A DNA stretch of 64,000 nt from Glycocaulis abyssi (GCF_041429775.1 NZ_CP163421.1:2629001-2693000), one strand, 5' to 3'; shown: positions 8,811-20,002, counted from the first letter of the stretch. Made by a program: numbers and translations. Notes: generated by a model not told the origin, from the letters alone.

Positions 8811-8900
8811 TCGTCATGCCCGCGCAGGCGGGCATCCAGAGATCATGGGGCTCAGACGGTTGCCAGTGGCTCTGGGTTCCCGTCTTCACGGGAACGACGA
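8811..8900. repeat. REP-like palindromic element, copy 4
   Basis: The left arm is TCGTCATGCCCGCGCAGGCG and the right arm ends GGGAACGACGA. It lies 26 bases beyond the 3' end of thiC and could serve as its transcript end structure. Confidence 0.82.
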
Positions 8901-8926
8901 ATAGATTTTGACCGGGAGGGAAAGGG

Positions 8927-11337
<2,411 letters not shown>

Positions 11338-11343
11338 CGCCTG

Positions 11344-11427
11344 CTCCATCCCGACGCCGGCATGACCCGGATCCGGTCCTGAGGGTGCTGTCTCAGCCCC
11401 GTGACCATCACGGGGCGCCCCTTGGAA
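11344..11427 (-). promoter_or_regulatory. TPP riboswitch (THI element)
   Basis: Read on the reverse strand, the aptamer has GGGGCGCC, CTGAGA, then ACCC...GGATCCGGGTCATGCCGGCG and GTCGGGA, in the THI-box order. P1 can form between TTCCA (11427-11423) and TGGAG (11348-11344). That P1 strand contains the GGAG ribosome site for the ATG at 11337, so TPP binding should block translation directly. It controls the PH-type membrane protein and thiC. Confidence 0.92.
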
Positions 11428-11432
11428 CTTAT

Positions 11433-11453
11433 GTTTCCCACCATGGTGGAAAC
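11433..11453. promoter_or_regulatory. 21-base palindrome upstream of the TPP riboswitch
   Basis: GTTTCCCACCATGGTGGAAAC is self-complementary except for one base pair. It lies six bases upstream of the aptamer P1 strand, where a promoter or operator would be expected. It does not match the parS or OxyR sites I know. Confidence 0.5.
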
Positions 11454-11523
11454 GAAACTGCGGCGCAAGGGGAGGGGCGTGGGATGTTGTGATCGAAGCG
11501 CCTCTAACCTGAAACGCGTGTCA

Positions 11524-11590
11524 TGGCCCGGCTTGCCTGCGCCCGCGCAGGCGTGGGTCCCGGACCGCTACGCGGCCGGAGGATGACAAC
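11524..11590. repeat. Degenerate REP-like element
   Basis: CCTGCGCCCGCGCAGGCGTGGGTCCCGGACC...GGCCGGAGGATGAC resembles the left and right halves of the REP-like elements but without clear terminal arms. It fills most of the gap between the riboswitch region and the TadG-like gene. Confidence 0.4.
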
Positions 11591-11599
11591 GGTGAAACC

Positions 11600-13039
11600 T
11601 CACCCCACCAGAAAGGGCCGTCCGCAGCGTACATCGCGCAGGTAAAGCTCTGACTCGGCTATGGTCAGGCCCAGATCAACGAGCAAGCCATCCACGATCG
11701 CCAGAGAGCCATTGAGCGCGCCGGACAGCGGCAGGCCGAGGCCCAGAAGGTTCACCTGAGCGCCCAGGCCCGAACGGATGATTTCGGGCCGTCCGCTCTC
11801 TACATGTTCGCGCGTCAGCACCGCCTCCACCTCGCGCCCGGAGGAGAGATCAACCCTTAGAAGCGATCCCAGGAGGCCCAGCGCGCCGCTGATCCTCGCT
11901 TTGGCGGGCGAGGTGGTGACGGCAAAGCGCGCCTCGGCCCGCCCGTCGGGATGGCAGGTGAGCGAGACAAGGCGCGCGCTGGCGGTGGCATCTTCTATCT
12001 GGACGGTGAGGCGGCCCAGCCCTGCGCCCACACTGACATCCAGGCCGAGCTGGCGGGTATGGGCCTCAGCCCCCTCCAGCCCTGCGCCATGGACGGAGGC
12101 AGTTTGCGGCGGCTGGCCAATGTCAAGCTCGATACTGGCGAGCGGAGCGTTTACCGTCAGGCCCACCTGCCGTCCACCCTGCGCTGCGAGCGCGCTGGCC
12201 ATCACCAGATCAGCCAGGCCGATATCGGCTCCGCTAGCGAGGCCGGCATGGGTCATGCCGGGATCAAGGCTGAGGATATCGCCAATGCGCACTTGCCGGG
12301 CCGCATGGGAGGACTGGCGGGCAAGCACATCGAGAATGGCGGGCGCGTCGCTGCCCATGGCCTGCACCGCGGCGTTCAGCGCGTCGCCCAGCCTGACCCG
12401 GCTATCGAGCAGGGTTTCATAGCTTGCCGCCATCAGCCCGGTCTCCAGCCGGAGCGCGTCCAGAAAGCCCGGGACCGAGATGCGCGCATCGGCCAGCGCC
12501 CGGTAATCCATCACCGTGATGGCACCTGAATAGCCCGTCAGCGCGGCCAGCACGGCGCCGGAATACCCGCCCTCCAGCCGCACAAGGCGCGAGGCTATCG
12601 CAAAGCTGACCGTGTCCTGCCGGGCGGCTGTGGCCTCAGCGCGGGCACGCCATGAGCGGTCATTGACGCGCAGGTTCGAAGTGTTGGCCGAGCGCAGTTC
12701 CACATGGGCGGCGTTATAGGGCGCGATACCGGCCCGGAAGCGGTCAGCGGGCGCGCGCTCCGGATCGCTCTGGTAAAGGCCCGGCTCCACCAGAATGTCG
12801 AAATTGCCAGGGTCGAAACCCTGATCGGACAGGACCGCGCGGGCGCGGGTAAGTGAATAGTCCTGATCCCTCACCGCGATCAGGGCAATGAGGTCTGCCG
12901 TCGCCTGCAGCTCGCGCTTGTGCAGATGGTCAAGAATTTGAATGAGGGTCAGCACCAGCAGCAGCGCGCCTGCGGCAATGCCGCTGGCCATGAGCGGGGC
13001 CGCCGCACCGGATGTGTCTTTCAGGAAGCGCATCATCAT
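11600..13039 (-). CDS. TadG-like protein with N-terminal TadE/G membrane segment, no vWA domain
   Basis: The N terminus (FLKDTSGAAAPLMASGIAAGALLLVLTL) is the TadG-type membrane anchor of Flp pilus assembly proteins, followed by HKRELQATADLIALIA, the usual post-anchor helix. The remaining 400 residues are an alanine/glycine-rich domain without von Willebrand MIDAS motifs. It overlaps the upstream TadE-like gene by four bases (ATGA). Probably a cell-envelope protein related to Tad secretion; no other tad genes are adjacent. Confidence 0.72.
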   Translation of the reverse strand: MMMRFLKDTSGAAAPLMASGIAAGALLLVLTLIQILDHLHKRELQATADLIALIAVRDQDYSLTRARAVLSDQGFDPGNFDILVEPGLYQSDPERAPADRFRAGIAPYNAAHVELRSANTSNLRVNDRSWRARAEATAARQDTVSFAIASRLVRLEGGYSGAVLAALTGYSGAITVMDYRALADARISVPGFLDALRLETGLMAASYETLLDSRVRLGDALNAAVQAMGSDAPAILDVLARQSSHAARQVRIGDILSLDPGMTHAGLASGADIGLADLVMASALAAQGGRQVGLTVNAPLASIELDIGQPPQTASVHGAGLEGAEAHTRQLGLDVSVGAGLGRLTVQIEDATASARLVSLTCHPDGRAEARFAVTTSPAKARISGALGLLGSLLRVDLSSGREVEAVLTREHVESGRPEIIRSGLGAQVNLLGLGLPLSGALNGSLAIVDGLLVDLGLTIAESELYLRDVRCGRPFLVG

Positions 13040-13479
13040 GCCAGTCCCCCGTCACGGATGACCTGGCGATAAATGACCTGGTCGGTGGGCAGGGGCAGCA
13101 GGCCCCGGAAAACATAGGCCGGGTGCGCGCTGGCATCATAGCGCACCACGATCTCGGTGAAGCCTGCGCGCGGTATTTCCACCGCCACGCTGGCGCGGTC
13201 GGGATCAAGCAGGAAATAGCGCGGCAGCGTGTCGGCGACATGGCGCTCGACGATTGATACGCGTTCGTCCGCTGACAGGCCCGCGATGGATGAGCGCGCG
13301 GCTTCAGCGGTCAGCTGCTGCAGGCTGATATGGGTGGAAAACAGAAGCCCGTAGGCGATGGTGCCTGCCAGCAGCAGGATCATCAGCGGGGCCAGAAGCG
13401 CGAACTCCACCGCCGAGACGGCGCGGGCATCGCGCAGGAAAGTGCTGCCCTTCGAGGCAGCCACGAGCAGGATTCGCAT
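13036..13479 (-). CDS. TadE-like pilus assembly protein
   Basis: The N terminus carries RDARAVSAVEFALLAPLMILLLAGTIAYG, the classic TadE motif (AxVEFAL) for minor pilins and assembly factors of Flp pili. I start at 13479, where AAGGAGGTG is seven bases upstream, rather than 13515. The product is 147 residues. It forms a two-gene operon with the TadG-like gene. Confidence 0.87.
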   Translation of the reverse strand: MRILLVAASKGSTFLRDARAVSAVEFALLAPLMILLLAGTIAYGLLFSTHISLQQLTAEAARSSIAGLSADERVSIVERHVADTLPRYFLLDPDRASVAVEIPRAGFTEIVVRYDASAHPAYVFRGLLPLPTDQVIYRQVIRDGGLA

Positions 13480-13568
13480 CACGCACCTCCTTATTGCAGG
13501 AGCATTGCAATGCAACCTGCAGGCGTAGAGATATGCGAAACGGATTAATACAACTTATACGAGAGTAG

Positions 13569-13886
13569 TTAATTTGCCCGGGCGGGGTTCAGGCGCGTGG
13601 CCAGCGCTCCCAGCCGCCAGACGATCCAGGCGGCGGCCCAGACATTGCCCAGCACTGGCAGGGGCAGGATGAAGGCCAGGGCGACCAGCTTGTTGCGCTC
13701 AAACAGCCAGATGATGACGGCCAGAAAGACAAAGCCGAGATACAGATCGATAAGGGCGACGACGCCCCACGGATCGGCGATCATCTCGGAAAAGCTGGCG
13801 CCGATACTGGCGCTCTGCGAGGCCCATATAATGCTGGCCAGAAGCGCGATGCCGCCCAAGGCCAGAAAAACGCGAAGCAGGGTCAT
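13569..13886 (-). CDS. DUF1475 family membrane protein
   Basis: The 105-residue protein has three hydrophobic segments (residues 3-23, about 40-62 and 67-93) and a typical IDLYLGFVFLAVIIWLFER core, matching DUF1475 membrane proteins. Function is unknown. It lies downstream of the symporter gene on the same strand with a 60-base gap, and upstream of the TadE gene. Confidence 0.7.
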   Translation of the reverse strand: MTLLRVFLALGGIALLASIIWASQSASIGASFSEMIADPWGVVALIDLYLGFVFLAVIIWLFERNKLVALAFILPLPVLGNVWAAAWIVWRLGALATRLNPARAN

Positions 13887-13946
13887 GGCGGGCTCCGTTA
13901 CCGGTGAGGATGTCCCTCACCGATACGAAGCCCGGCCCCTGCCGGT

Positions 13947-15260
13947 TCAGCTGCCTGCGTTGTCCGGCGTAGTTTGCACCGGCATGGGCTTGTCGGCAGG
14001 CGCGCGGAAACGCTCCTCGTCCAGCTCGCCCTCCCACTTGGCCACCGCGACCGAGACGGCGGCATCGCCGGTGACGTTCAGCGCGGTGCGCGCCATGTCC
14101 ATGACCCGGTCCACCGGCAGGATGAAGCCGACAATGATGGCAATCTGCTCTGGCGGCACGTTGAACGTGCTCAGCACGATCGCCAGCAGGAACAGGCCCG
14201 CGCTGGGGATACCGGCCGCCCCGATGGAGGCGATGGCGGCGGTAAAGGCGATCATGAAGTAATGGGTCAGTGTCAGCTCATAGCCAAATGCCTGCGCCGT
14301 GAAGAGGGCGAGAATACCGAGATAAAGCGATGTGCCGTCCATATTGATCGTTGCGCCGAGCGGCAGGACGGAACCGGCTACAGAGCGCTTCACGCCGAGA
14401 TTGTCGACCACATTGGTGATGGTGACGGGCAGGGTCGCTGAAGAGGAGGCAGTGGAGTAGGCGACGGCCTGTGCATCGACAATGCCGCGCAGGAAGTTCA
14501 GGAGCGGCAGGCGCAGCACGAATTTTATCAGCCCGCCATAGACCAGAATGGCATGGGTGAAGAGTCCCAGATAGACGGTAAGGATGAGCAGCCCGATAGA
14601 GGCAAACGCTTCCAGACCCTGGCTGACCGTGGTGTAGGCGACGAGCGCGAACACGCCGAACGGAGCCACTTCCATCACCATATGGGTGACTTTCAGTACG
14701 ACATCGGAGGCCGAGTTGAACAGCTCGCCCACTGGCTTGCCCGCCTTTCCGGCCATCAGAATGCCGATACCCAGCAGGACGGCAAAGAAGATCACGGCCA
14801 GCACATCGCCGTCGGCCAGCGCGGCAACGGGGTTATCCGGCACGATGGACAGAAGGCGGCTGGCGAGCCCTTCGGCTTCGGTGGAGACCGGTACAGCGTC
14901 CGCCCCGCCCAGATCCGCGCCCGCGCCGGGGCGGAAGAGAAGGCCGAAGATGATGCCGATAATGTTGGCAAAGAAGGTGGTGGCAAAATAGAGCGCGAGC
15001 GTCTTGCCGCCAATAGGGCCGAGGCGCTTGGGATCACCCAGCGCATAGACACCTGCCACCAGCGTGGTCAGGATCAGCGGCACGATGAGCATGCGGATGA
15101 GGCGGATGAAGAGATCGCCGACCGGGCGGATATAGCTCTCGATCAGGCTGGTGGCCGCTTCCGCGCCCATCATCTGGGACATCAGCGCGCCAAAACCGAT
15201 GCCAAGCACCAGAGCGCCCAGCACGCGCTTCCACAATGCCGTTCCAAACCACCAGCTCAT
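13947..15260 (-). CDS. Dicarboxylate/amino acid:cation symporter (DAACS family)
   Basis: This inner-membrane carrier of the GltP/DctA family imports C4-dicarboxylates or glutamate/aspartate with protons or sodium. The family motifs are present: the serine-rich re-entrant loop TASSSATLP and NMDGTSLY in TM7. About 437 residues and multiple hydrophobic segments fit the fold. The exact substrate cannot be decided. Confidence 0.92.
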   Translation of the reverse strand: MSWWFGTALWKRVLGALVLGIGFGALMSQMMGAEAATSLIESYIRPVGDLFIRLIRMLIVPLILTTLVAGVYALGDPKRLGPIGGKTLALYFATTFFANIIGIIFGLLFRPGAGADLGGADAVPVSTEAEGLASRLLSIVPDNPVAALADGDVLAVIFFAVLLGIGILMAGKAGKPVGELFNSASDVVLKVTHMVMEVAPFGVFALVAYTTVSQGLEAFASIGLLILTVYLGLFTHAILVYGGLIKFVLRLPLLNFLRGIVDAQAVAYSTASSSATLPVTITNVVDNLGVKRSVAGSVLPLGATINMDGTSLYLGILALFTAQAFGYELTLTHYFMIAFTAAIASIGAAGIPSAGLFLLAIVLSTFNVPPEQIAIIVGFILPVDRVMDMARTALNVTGDAAVSVAVAKWEGELDEERFRAPADKPMPVQTTPDNAGS

Positions 15261-15357
15261 AGACGCCTGCCCCGCTTCTGCCGAATTGCACGCAGCCTAA
15301 GCGCCGTTCGCGCAGCGTCAATCAGGCGATGCGGCGGGAAATGCGGGAAAAACCGGC

Positions 15358-15678
15358 TTACTGGGGGGATTCGCGGCGGCGCGTCAGGGTGTCAAAGCCC
15401 TTGATGAACGCGATGCGCGCCATCAGGAAGGCCCAGATGCTGCCGATGATGAGCAATAGCGGCCCATGCGGCTCTCCTGCCCAGATGCGCGAGATCAGCA
15501 CAATGGCGAGCGCGAAAATCATATGCCGGCCGACATGGCGCCAGGTCAGGTCGCGATAGCGCGAGGCACGGCGCATGGTGCGCGCTGAAAACCAGCGCCA
15601 TGCACTGCCCGCACGCCCGGCATCGTGCCGGTCGCGCTCTGGGGCGGTCTGCCCGATATGGTGGATCGTATCAGCCAT
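15358..15678 (-). CDS. Hypothetical 2TM membrane protein
   Basis: This 106-residue protein has a basic N-terminal half (RRASRYRDLTWRHVGRHM) and two membrane segments (FALAIVLISRIW and PLLLIIGSIWAFLMARIAF). No family is recognised. It ends with a charged tail. It lies upstream of the symporter on the same strand but separated by about 100 bases. Confidence 0.6.
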   Translation of the reverse strand: MADTIHHIGQTAPERDRHDAGRAGSAWRWFSARTMRRASRYRDLTWRHVGRHMIFALAIVLISRIWAGEPHGPLLLIIGSIWAFLMARIAFIKGFDTLTRRRESPQ

Positions 15679-15817
15679 AAGATCAGGATACGGAACTTAA
15701 TCGCGTTCGTCAACCGGAATCAAATTGCTGATTTTTCGTTGTTAAAATCCTTTGCGACGGTTCTGTGACTGTCATGGTTTTTAACAAAGTATGAGCGGGT
15801 AAGGTGAGCGCAAGCGA

Positions 15818-15850
15818 AAACCCCGCCACGGACGCTCCGCAGCGGGGTTT
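15818..15850 (-). terminator. Terminator of ahpD
   Basis: On the reverse strand AAACCCCGC and GCGGGGTTTT form a stem 40 bases after the ahpD stop, followed by TTTTC. Confidence 0.75.
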
Positions 15851-15889
15851 CAAAAGCGCCGTGTGAAGGGCGCGCTGACGGTGCGAGAA

Positions 15890-16423
15890 CTAGGCTGCAG
15901 CGGCGGCTTCGGCTTGAATCACGCTGGCGGCGGCATTGACTACCGAGGCGATGCGCACGGCGGTCTGGATCTGGTCGGCACTGATGCCATGCTTTTTCAG
16001 CTCGGCCTCATGCGCGTCGATGCACATGCCGCAGCCATTAATGGCGGAGACGGCCAGCGACCACAGCTCGAAATCGGCTTTGTCGACGCCCGGATTGGCG
16101 ATGACATTCATGCGCAGGCGCGCGGGCAGGGTCTTGTAGTCCTTGGCGGAAGCGAGATGCACGAAGCGGTAATAGACATTGTTCATGCCCATCACGGCGG
16201 CGGCGGCCTTGGCGGCGTTCACCGCTTCTGTTGAAAGCTTGCCGTCGACTTCGCCGCCGATGGCACGGATCAGCGCCGCATTGCCCGTGACCCAGGCCGA
16301 GGCCAGGAAGCAGCCATATTTCTTCTGGTCGTCCAGCGCGGTCTCGCGCGCCAGTGAGGACAGGTTCAGCCGGATATCCTTGGCGTAGTCGGGAATATGC
16401 TCTTTGAGGCTCTCAAGGCTCAT
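15890..16423 (-). CDS. ahpD: Alkylhydroperoxidase AhpD
   Basis: AhpD is a CxxC peroxidase/reductase partner that recharges AhpC in bacteria lacking AhpF. The 177-residue protein has the active-site motif [11 protein letters not shown] (Cys131, Cys134, His138). It follows ahpC on the same strand with an intervening hairpin, a common arrangement with a divergent oxyR. Confidence 0.95.
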   Translation of the reverse strand: MSLESLKEHIPDYAKDIRLNLSSLARETALDDQKKYGCFLASAWVTGNAALIRAIGGEVDGKLSTEAVNAAKAAAAVMGMNNVYYRFVHLASAKDYKTLPARLRMNVIANPGVDKADFELWSLAVSAINGCGMCIDAHEAELKKHGISADQIQTAVRIASVVNAAASVIQAEAAAAA

Positions 16424-16460
16424 GGGGAAGGCTCCGAGTTGGTATGTCGCAGATATGAAA

Positions 16461-16493
16461 ACGGGCCGCGCCGGGAGGAGTGACGCGGCCCGC
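16461..16493 (-). terminator. Hairpin with short U tract between ahpC and ahpD
   Basis: On the reverse strand AGCGGGCCGCG pairs with CGCGGCCCGT, followed by TTTTC. It may act as a partial terminator that lowers ahpD expression relative to ahpC. Confidence 0.55.
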
Positions 16494-16503
16494 TTTGCAG
16501 GGC

Positions 16504-16525
16504 TCTAAAGGGGTAAAACCCTTTA
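16504..16525. promoter_or_regulatory. Short inverted repeat across the ahpC stop
   Basis: CTAAAGGG and CCCTTTAG flank GTAAAA at the ahpC end. It is a second, weaker stem between ahpC and ahpD with no known role. Confidence 0.35.
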
Positions 16526-17077
16526 GGCCGCTTTGAGTGTCTCGCCGCCGACCGCGCGGTTGCACGGGCACAGCTCGTCGGTCTGCAGCGCGTCGAGCAC
16601 GCGCAGCGTGTCTTCCGGATTGCGGCCTACATTGAGATTGGTCGCATAGACGTGCTGGATCGTGTTCTCATCGTCCACGATGAAGGTGTAGCGGTAGGCC
16701 ACGCCTTCGGGCGAACGGATGCCGAGCTGATCCACGAGCGAGCCGGTCGTGTCGGCAAACTGCCACTGGTTCAGCTTGTTGAGGTCGGCATGCTCGCGGC
16801 GCCAGGCCAGCTTGCAGAACTCATTGTCGGTGGAGCCGGTCAGGACCACGGCGTCACGGTCGGCAAATTCGTCATTCAGCTTGGCGAAGGCGACAATCTC
16901 GGTCGGGCACACGAAGGTGAAATCCTTCGGGTAGAAGACGATCACCTTCCACTTGCCGGGGAAGCTGGCCTGGGTCAGCGTTTCGAACGCGGACTCGCCA
17001 TTTTCCTCGTGATGGTTGAAGCCCGGCTTTACGCCCGTGATTTCAAATTCGGGAAGTTTCTGGCCGATACCCAGCAT
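16523..17077 (-). CDS. ahpC: Alkyl hydroperoxide reductase AhpC (peroxiredoxin)
   Basis: AhpC reduces organic peroxides and H2O2. The 184-residue sequence has the peroxidatic Cys57 (DFTFVCPTE) and a CPC C-terminal pair (Cys170, Cys172). The start at 17077 has AGGAGA six bases upstream and is preferred over 17143. It is divergent from oxyR across a 133-base gap containing an OxyR-like palindrome. Confidence 0.96.
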   Translation of the reverse strand: MLGIGQKLPEFEITGVKPGFNHHEENGESAFETLTQASFPGKWKVIVFYPKDFTFVCPTEIVAFAKLNDEFADRDAVVLTGSTDNEFCKLAWRREHADLNKLNQWQFADTTGSLVDQLGIRSPEGVAYRYTFIVDDENTIQHVYATNLNVGRNPEDTLRVLDALQTDELCPCNRAVGGETLKAA

Positions 17078-17194
17078 GATCGTCTCCTGTCTGACTTGAT
17101 AAGAATGGCAACGCCGCGTGGGCGGCGTTTGCTGCTGCAGCAAGTGCTATGCTGCGCGCGCGAAGGCAAATCGATTGTCTCTGGATCAGCGATA

Positions 17195-17210
17195 GGCTAT
17201 CTCGATAGCC
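17195..17210. promoter_or_regulatory. Palindrome in the ahpC/oxyR intergenic region
   Basis: GGCTATC-TC-GATAGCC is a perfect inverted repeat directly abutting the oxyR ATG. The repeated ATAG/CTAT content (GATAGGCTATC further upstream) resembles OxyR binding sites, so it could be the OxyR operator. The exact consensus spacing is not proven. Confidence 0.5.
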
Positions 17211-18149
17211 ATGAGTGCAAATCTTCCCACACTGCGGCAGCTGCAATTTCTTATCGTGCTGGCCGAGCACGGCAATTTCAGCCGCGCCGCCGAGGCGGCC
17301 CACGTTACCCAGCCCACCCTGTCAGCCGGCATCAAGGAGCTGGAGCTGAGCCTTGGCACCACTCTGGTGGAGCGCGGCGCAAGGGGGGCAAGCCTGACGC
17401 CTGCAGGAGAAGCGGCTGCGGCACGCGCGCGCACCATCCTCACCGAGGCGGAAGATCTGGTTCACGCCGCCCGCGCGGCTGGCGAGCCGCTGGCCGGGCA
17501 GTTCCGCCTCGGCGTGATCCCGACCATTGCGCCCTTCCTCCTGCCGCGCGTACTGCCAGCCCTGCGTGAGGAGTTTGGCCAGCTGGAGCTGTTCCTGCGC
17601 GAGGATCTGACACCGCGCCTCGTCGATGCCCTCAAAGAGCGCCGGCTTGATGCGGCTCTGATCGCGCTGCCTTACGAGGCAGCGGGGATCGAGACGCGCT
17701 CCATCGCCATGGACGAGTTCCTGTTTGCCTGTGCGCCGGACCACAAGCTGGCGGATGCCAGTCCGCTCAGTCCGGCCATGCTGGCCGATGAATCCCTGCT
17801 CCTGCTGGAAGATGGCCATTGCCTGCGCGACCATGCGCTCAGCGTATGTTCGGCCAGCCATTCTGCTGCCGGTCCCGGTTCAGGCCGCGCGGATGCGGCG
17901 CGGTCGGACTTTGCTGCCACCAGCCTGCATACGCTGGTGCAGATGGTCAGGAGCGGGCTTGGCGCGACCCTCCTGCCGCGCCTGGCGGTCGATGGCGGGG
18001 TGGCAGACGGGCTCGGCCTTGTCATCAAGCCGTTTGATCCCCCCGTAGCGGGGCGCGAGATCGGCATGGCCTGGCGGCGCGGGTCGGCACGCGCGGACGA
18101 GGCTGCGAAACTGTCAGAGGCGGTCAAGGCGGCGCTGGCTCCTCGCTAG
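17211..18149 (+). CDS. oxyR: LysR-type peroxide sensor regulator OxyR
   Basis: This LysR-family regulator has an N-terminal winged helix (FLIVLAEHGNFSRAAEAAHVTQPTLSA) and a ligand domain with Cys204 and Cys213 (GHCLRDHALSVC), the disulfide pair of OxyR. The 312-residue length is typical. It is divergent from ahpC-ahpD, its expected targets. Confidence 0.95.
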   Translation: MSANLPTLRQLQFLIVLAEHGNFSRAAEAAHVTQPTLSAGIKELELSLGTTLVERGARGASLTPAGEAAAARARTILTEAEDLVHAARAAGEPLAGQFRLGVIPTIAPFLLPRVLPALREEFGQLELFLREDLTPRLVDALKERRLDAALIALPYEAAGIETRSIAMDEFLFACAPDHKLADASPLSPAMLADESLLLLEDGHCLRDHALSVCSASHSAAGPGSGRADAARSDFAATSLHTLVQMVRSGLGATLLPRLAVDGGVADGLGLVIKPFDPPVAGREIGMAWRRGSARADEAAKLSEAVKAALAPR

Positions 18150-18217
18150 TCTTCATCACCTCGCAACAAAGCTGTGCGTAGCTGACGGCGGCATGCCGTC
18201 CGGGGAGATTTAACGCC

Positions 18218-19027
18218 ATGAGCCTGATGTTGCTGGTCCTGATCGCGATTGTGCAGGGCCTGACCGAGTTTCTGCCCGTCTCGTCCTCTGCGCATCTGAT
18301 CCTTGCCCCTCTGGCCTTCGGGGTAGAGCCGCAAAGCGTGCTCATCGATGTGATGGCGCATATCGGCTCGCTGCTGGCGGTCTTTGTCTATTTCAGGAAG
18401 GAGATCTGGGAGGTCATCACGGGCGTCTTCGCCTGGTTTGCCGGCCGGATGACGCCGGGCGGGCGGCTGGCGCTGCTGGTGGTGATCGCCACCCCGCCGG
18501 TGATGCTAGCAGGCGCGGTGCTCTATTTTACCGGCTGGATGGATCTGGTGCGCTCGCCTGCCGTGATCGCGGCTGCCACGCTGGTCTTCGCCCTGCCGCT
18601 CTGGCTGGCTGACAGATATGGCCCGCGCGTGAAAACCGTGGAGACGCTCACCTACAAGGATGCTGCCGTGATCGGCCTTGCCCAGGCGGTAGCGATGATC
18701 CCCGGCTCCAGCCGCTCCGGCCTGATGATGACGGCGGCGCGCATGCTGGGGGCGGAGCGCTCTGCCGCCGCGCGCTTTGCCATGCTCTCCAGCATTCCCG
18801 TCATTGCCGCTTTCGGCCTGCAATCGGGCATTGATCTGGCGCGCGGTGAAGATCCCGGTGCCAGCCTCTCTGACGGGCTGATCGCGGCCGGGCTGTCATT
18901 CGCGGCGAGCCTCATCGCCATCCACCTGCTTTTGAAGCTGGTCGACCGGTTCGGCTTTCTGCCCTTCGTGATCTACCGCATCGCGCTGGCATGCGTGATT
19001 CTGGCGGTAATCATCTGGGTGGTGTGA
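18218..19027 (+). CDS. uppP: Undecaprenyl-diphosphatase UppP/BacA
   Basis: UppP recycles undecaprenyl pyrophosphate for peptidoglycan and O-antigen synthesis. The 269-residue multi-helix protein has the family motifs GLTEFLPVSSSAHL near the N terminus and PGSSRSGLMM in the middle. It is downstream of oxyR on the same strand with a 68-base gap. Confidence 0.96.
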   Translation: MSLMLLVLIAIVQGLTEFLPVSSSAHLILAPLAFGVEPQSVLIDVMAHIGSLLAVFVYFRKEIWEVITGVFAWFAGRMTPGGRLALLVVIATPPVMLAGAVLYFTGWMDLVRSPAVIAAATLVFALPLWLADRYGPRVKTVETLTYKDAAVIGLAQAVAMIPGSSRSGLMMTAARMLGAERSAAARFAMLSSIPVIAAFGLQSGIDLARGEDPGASLSDGLIAAGLSFAASLIAIHLLLKLVDRFGFLPFVIYRIALACVILAVIIWVV

Positions 19028-19039
19028 AGGGAAAAAACC

Positions 19040-20002
19040 CTACTCCGCAGCCGCGAACTGTCCGCCGCGGCGGAAGCGGTAGAGATAGCCCGGTACGACC
19101 GATTCCACCGAGGCCGGGCTGATGCCCAGATCAGACAGGCCCGGCGCGCCTTCGGCTGCGACATTGTCGGTTTTCAGCAGCGTCACCTGATCGCGCGTCA
19201 GCACGATGGGCACGAAGGGCAGCGCGCCTGCGATCTCTCCGGCAAACCCGACACCGTAAGCGGCAAGCCAGGGCAGCGGCACCAGCAAGCGCGGGCGCTG
19301 GATGGTCGCCAGCATGTATTCCATCAATTGCTTGAAGCTGTAACTGGCAGGGCCGCCAAGCTCGTAGGTCTTGCCTTGAGCCTGCGGGTTTTCCAGTGCG
19401 GCCAGCACCGCCGCGCCGACATCCCCGGCCCAGACCGGCTGGAGCAGCGTCTTGCCGCCGCCGATCAGCGGCAGGGCAGGCGTATAAAGCGCCATCTGGG
19501 CGAAGCGGTTGAAGAAGCTGTCCTCGGCCCCGAACACGATGGAAGGACGCAGGATCGTGGCGGTGGGAATAGCGTCCATCACCGCTTTTTCGCCGGCGGC
19601 CTTGGTCTGTGCATAGGCTGACTTGCTGTCTGCGTCCGCGCCGATGGCCGAAATCTGCACAAAGCGGGTAATGCCCGCTGCTTTTGCGGCCTCGGCAATG
19701 TTCTGCGCGCCCTGTGCCTGCACCGAGCGGAAGGTCTGGCGGCCGGACTGCGCCAGAATACCGGTCAGGTTGATGACCGCGCTCGCGCCTTCAACCGCGC
19801 GCTCGATCGAGACTTTGTTGCGAACATTGGCCTGGACGAGCTGTATCTGGCCGACCGAGCCCATGGGTTTGAGGTCAATGGCGGTATGGGGCAGGCGCGT
19901 GGCGACGCGCACCCGGTAACCGGCCCTGACCAGCGCGCGCACCGCATAGCGCCCGATAAAGCCCGATCCGCCAAACACCGTGATCATTTCGTCGCGCAGC
20001 AT
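19040..20002 (-). CDS. Complex I NDUFA9-subunit-family protein (atypical SDR)
   Basis: The protein has a Rossmann nucleotide-binding motif (TVFGGSGFIGRY), a SAYAQTKAAGE segment and the long substrate domain of NDUFA9-like atypical SDR proteins, which in mitochondria attach to respiratory complex I. The start at 20002 has GGGAGA upstream and removes 58 unsupported residues. Length 320. In bacteria the role is unsettled; it may be a quinone-biosynthesis or complex I assembly factor. Confidence 0.85.
   Translation of the reverse strand: MLRDEMITVFGGSGFIGRYAVRALVRAGYRVRVATRLPHTAIDLKPMGSVGQIQLVQANVRNKVSIERAVEGASAVINLTGILAQSGRQTFRSVQAQGAQNIAEAAKAAGITRFVQISAIGADADSKSAYAQTKAAGEKAVMDAIPTATILRPSIVFGAEDSFFNRFAQMALYTPALPLIGGGKTLLQPVWAGDVGAAVLAALENPQAQGKTYELGGPASYSFKQLMEYMLATIQRPRLLVPLPWLAAYGVGFAGEIAGALPFVPIVLTRDQVTLLKTDNVAAEGAPGLSDLGISPASVESVVPGYLYRFRRGGQFAAAE

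Noticed and set aside
6221-8900. Repeats considered as a CRISPR array
   Set aside because: The copies are palindromic, irregularly spaced, diverged, and have no cas genes or uniform spacers.
13545-13559. CtrA-like site TTAA-N7-TATA upstream of the TadE-like gene
   Set aside because: The second half differs from TTAA at two positions; too weak to report as a site.
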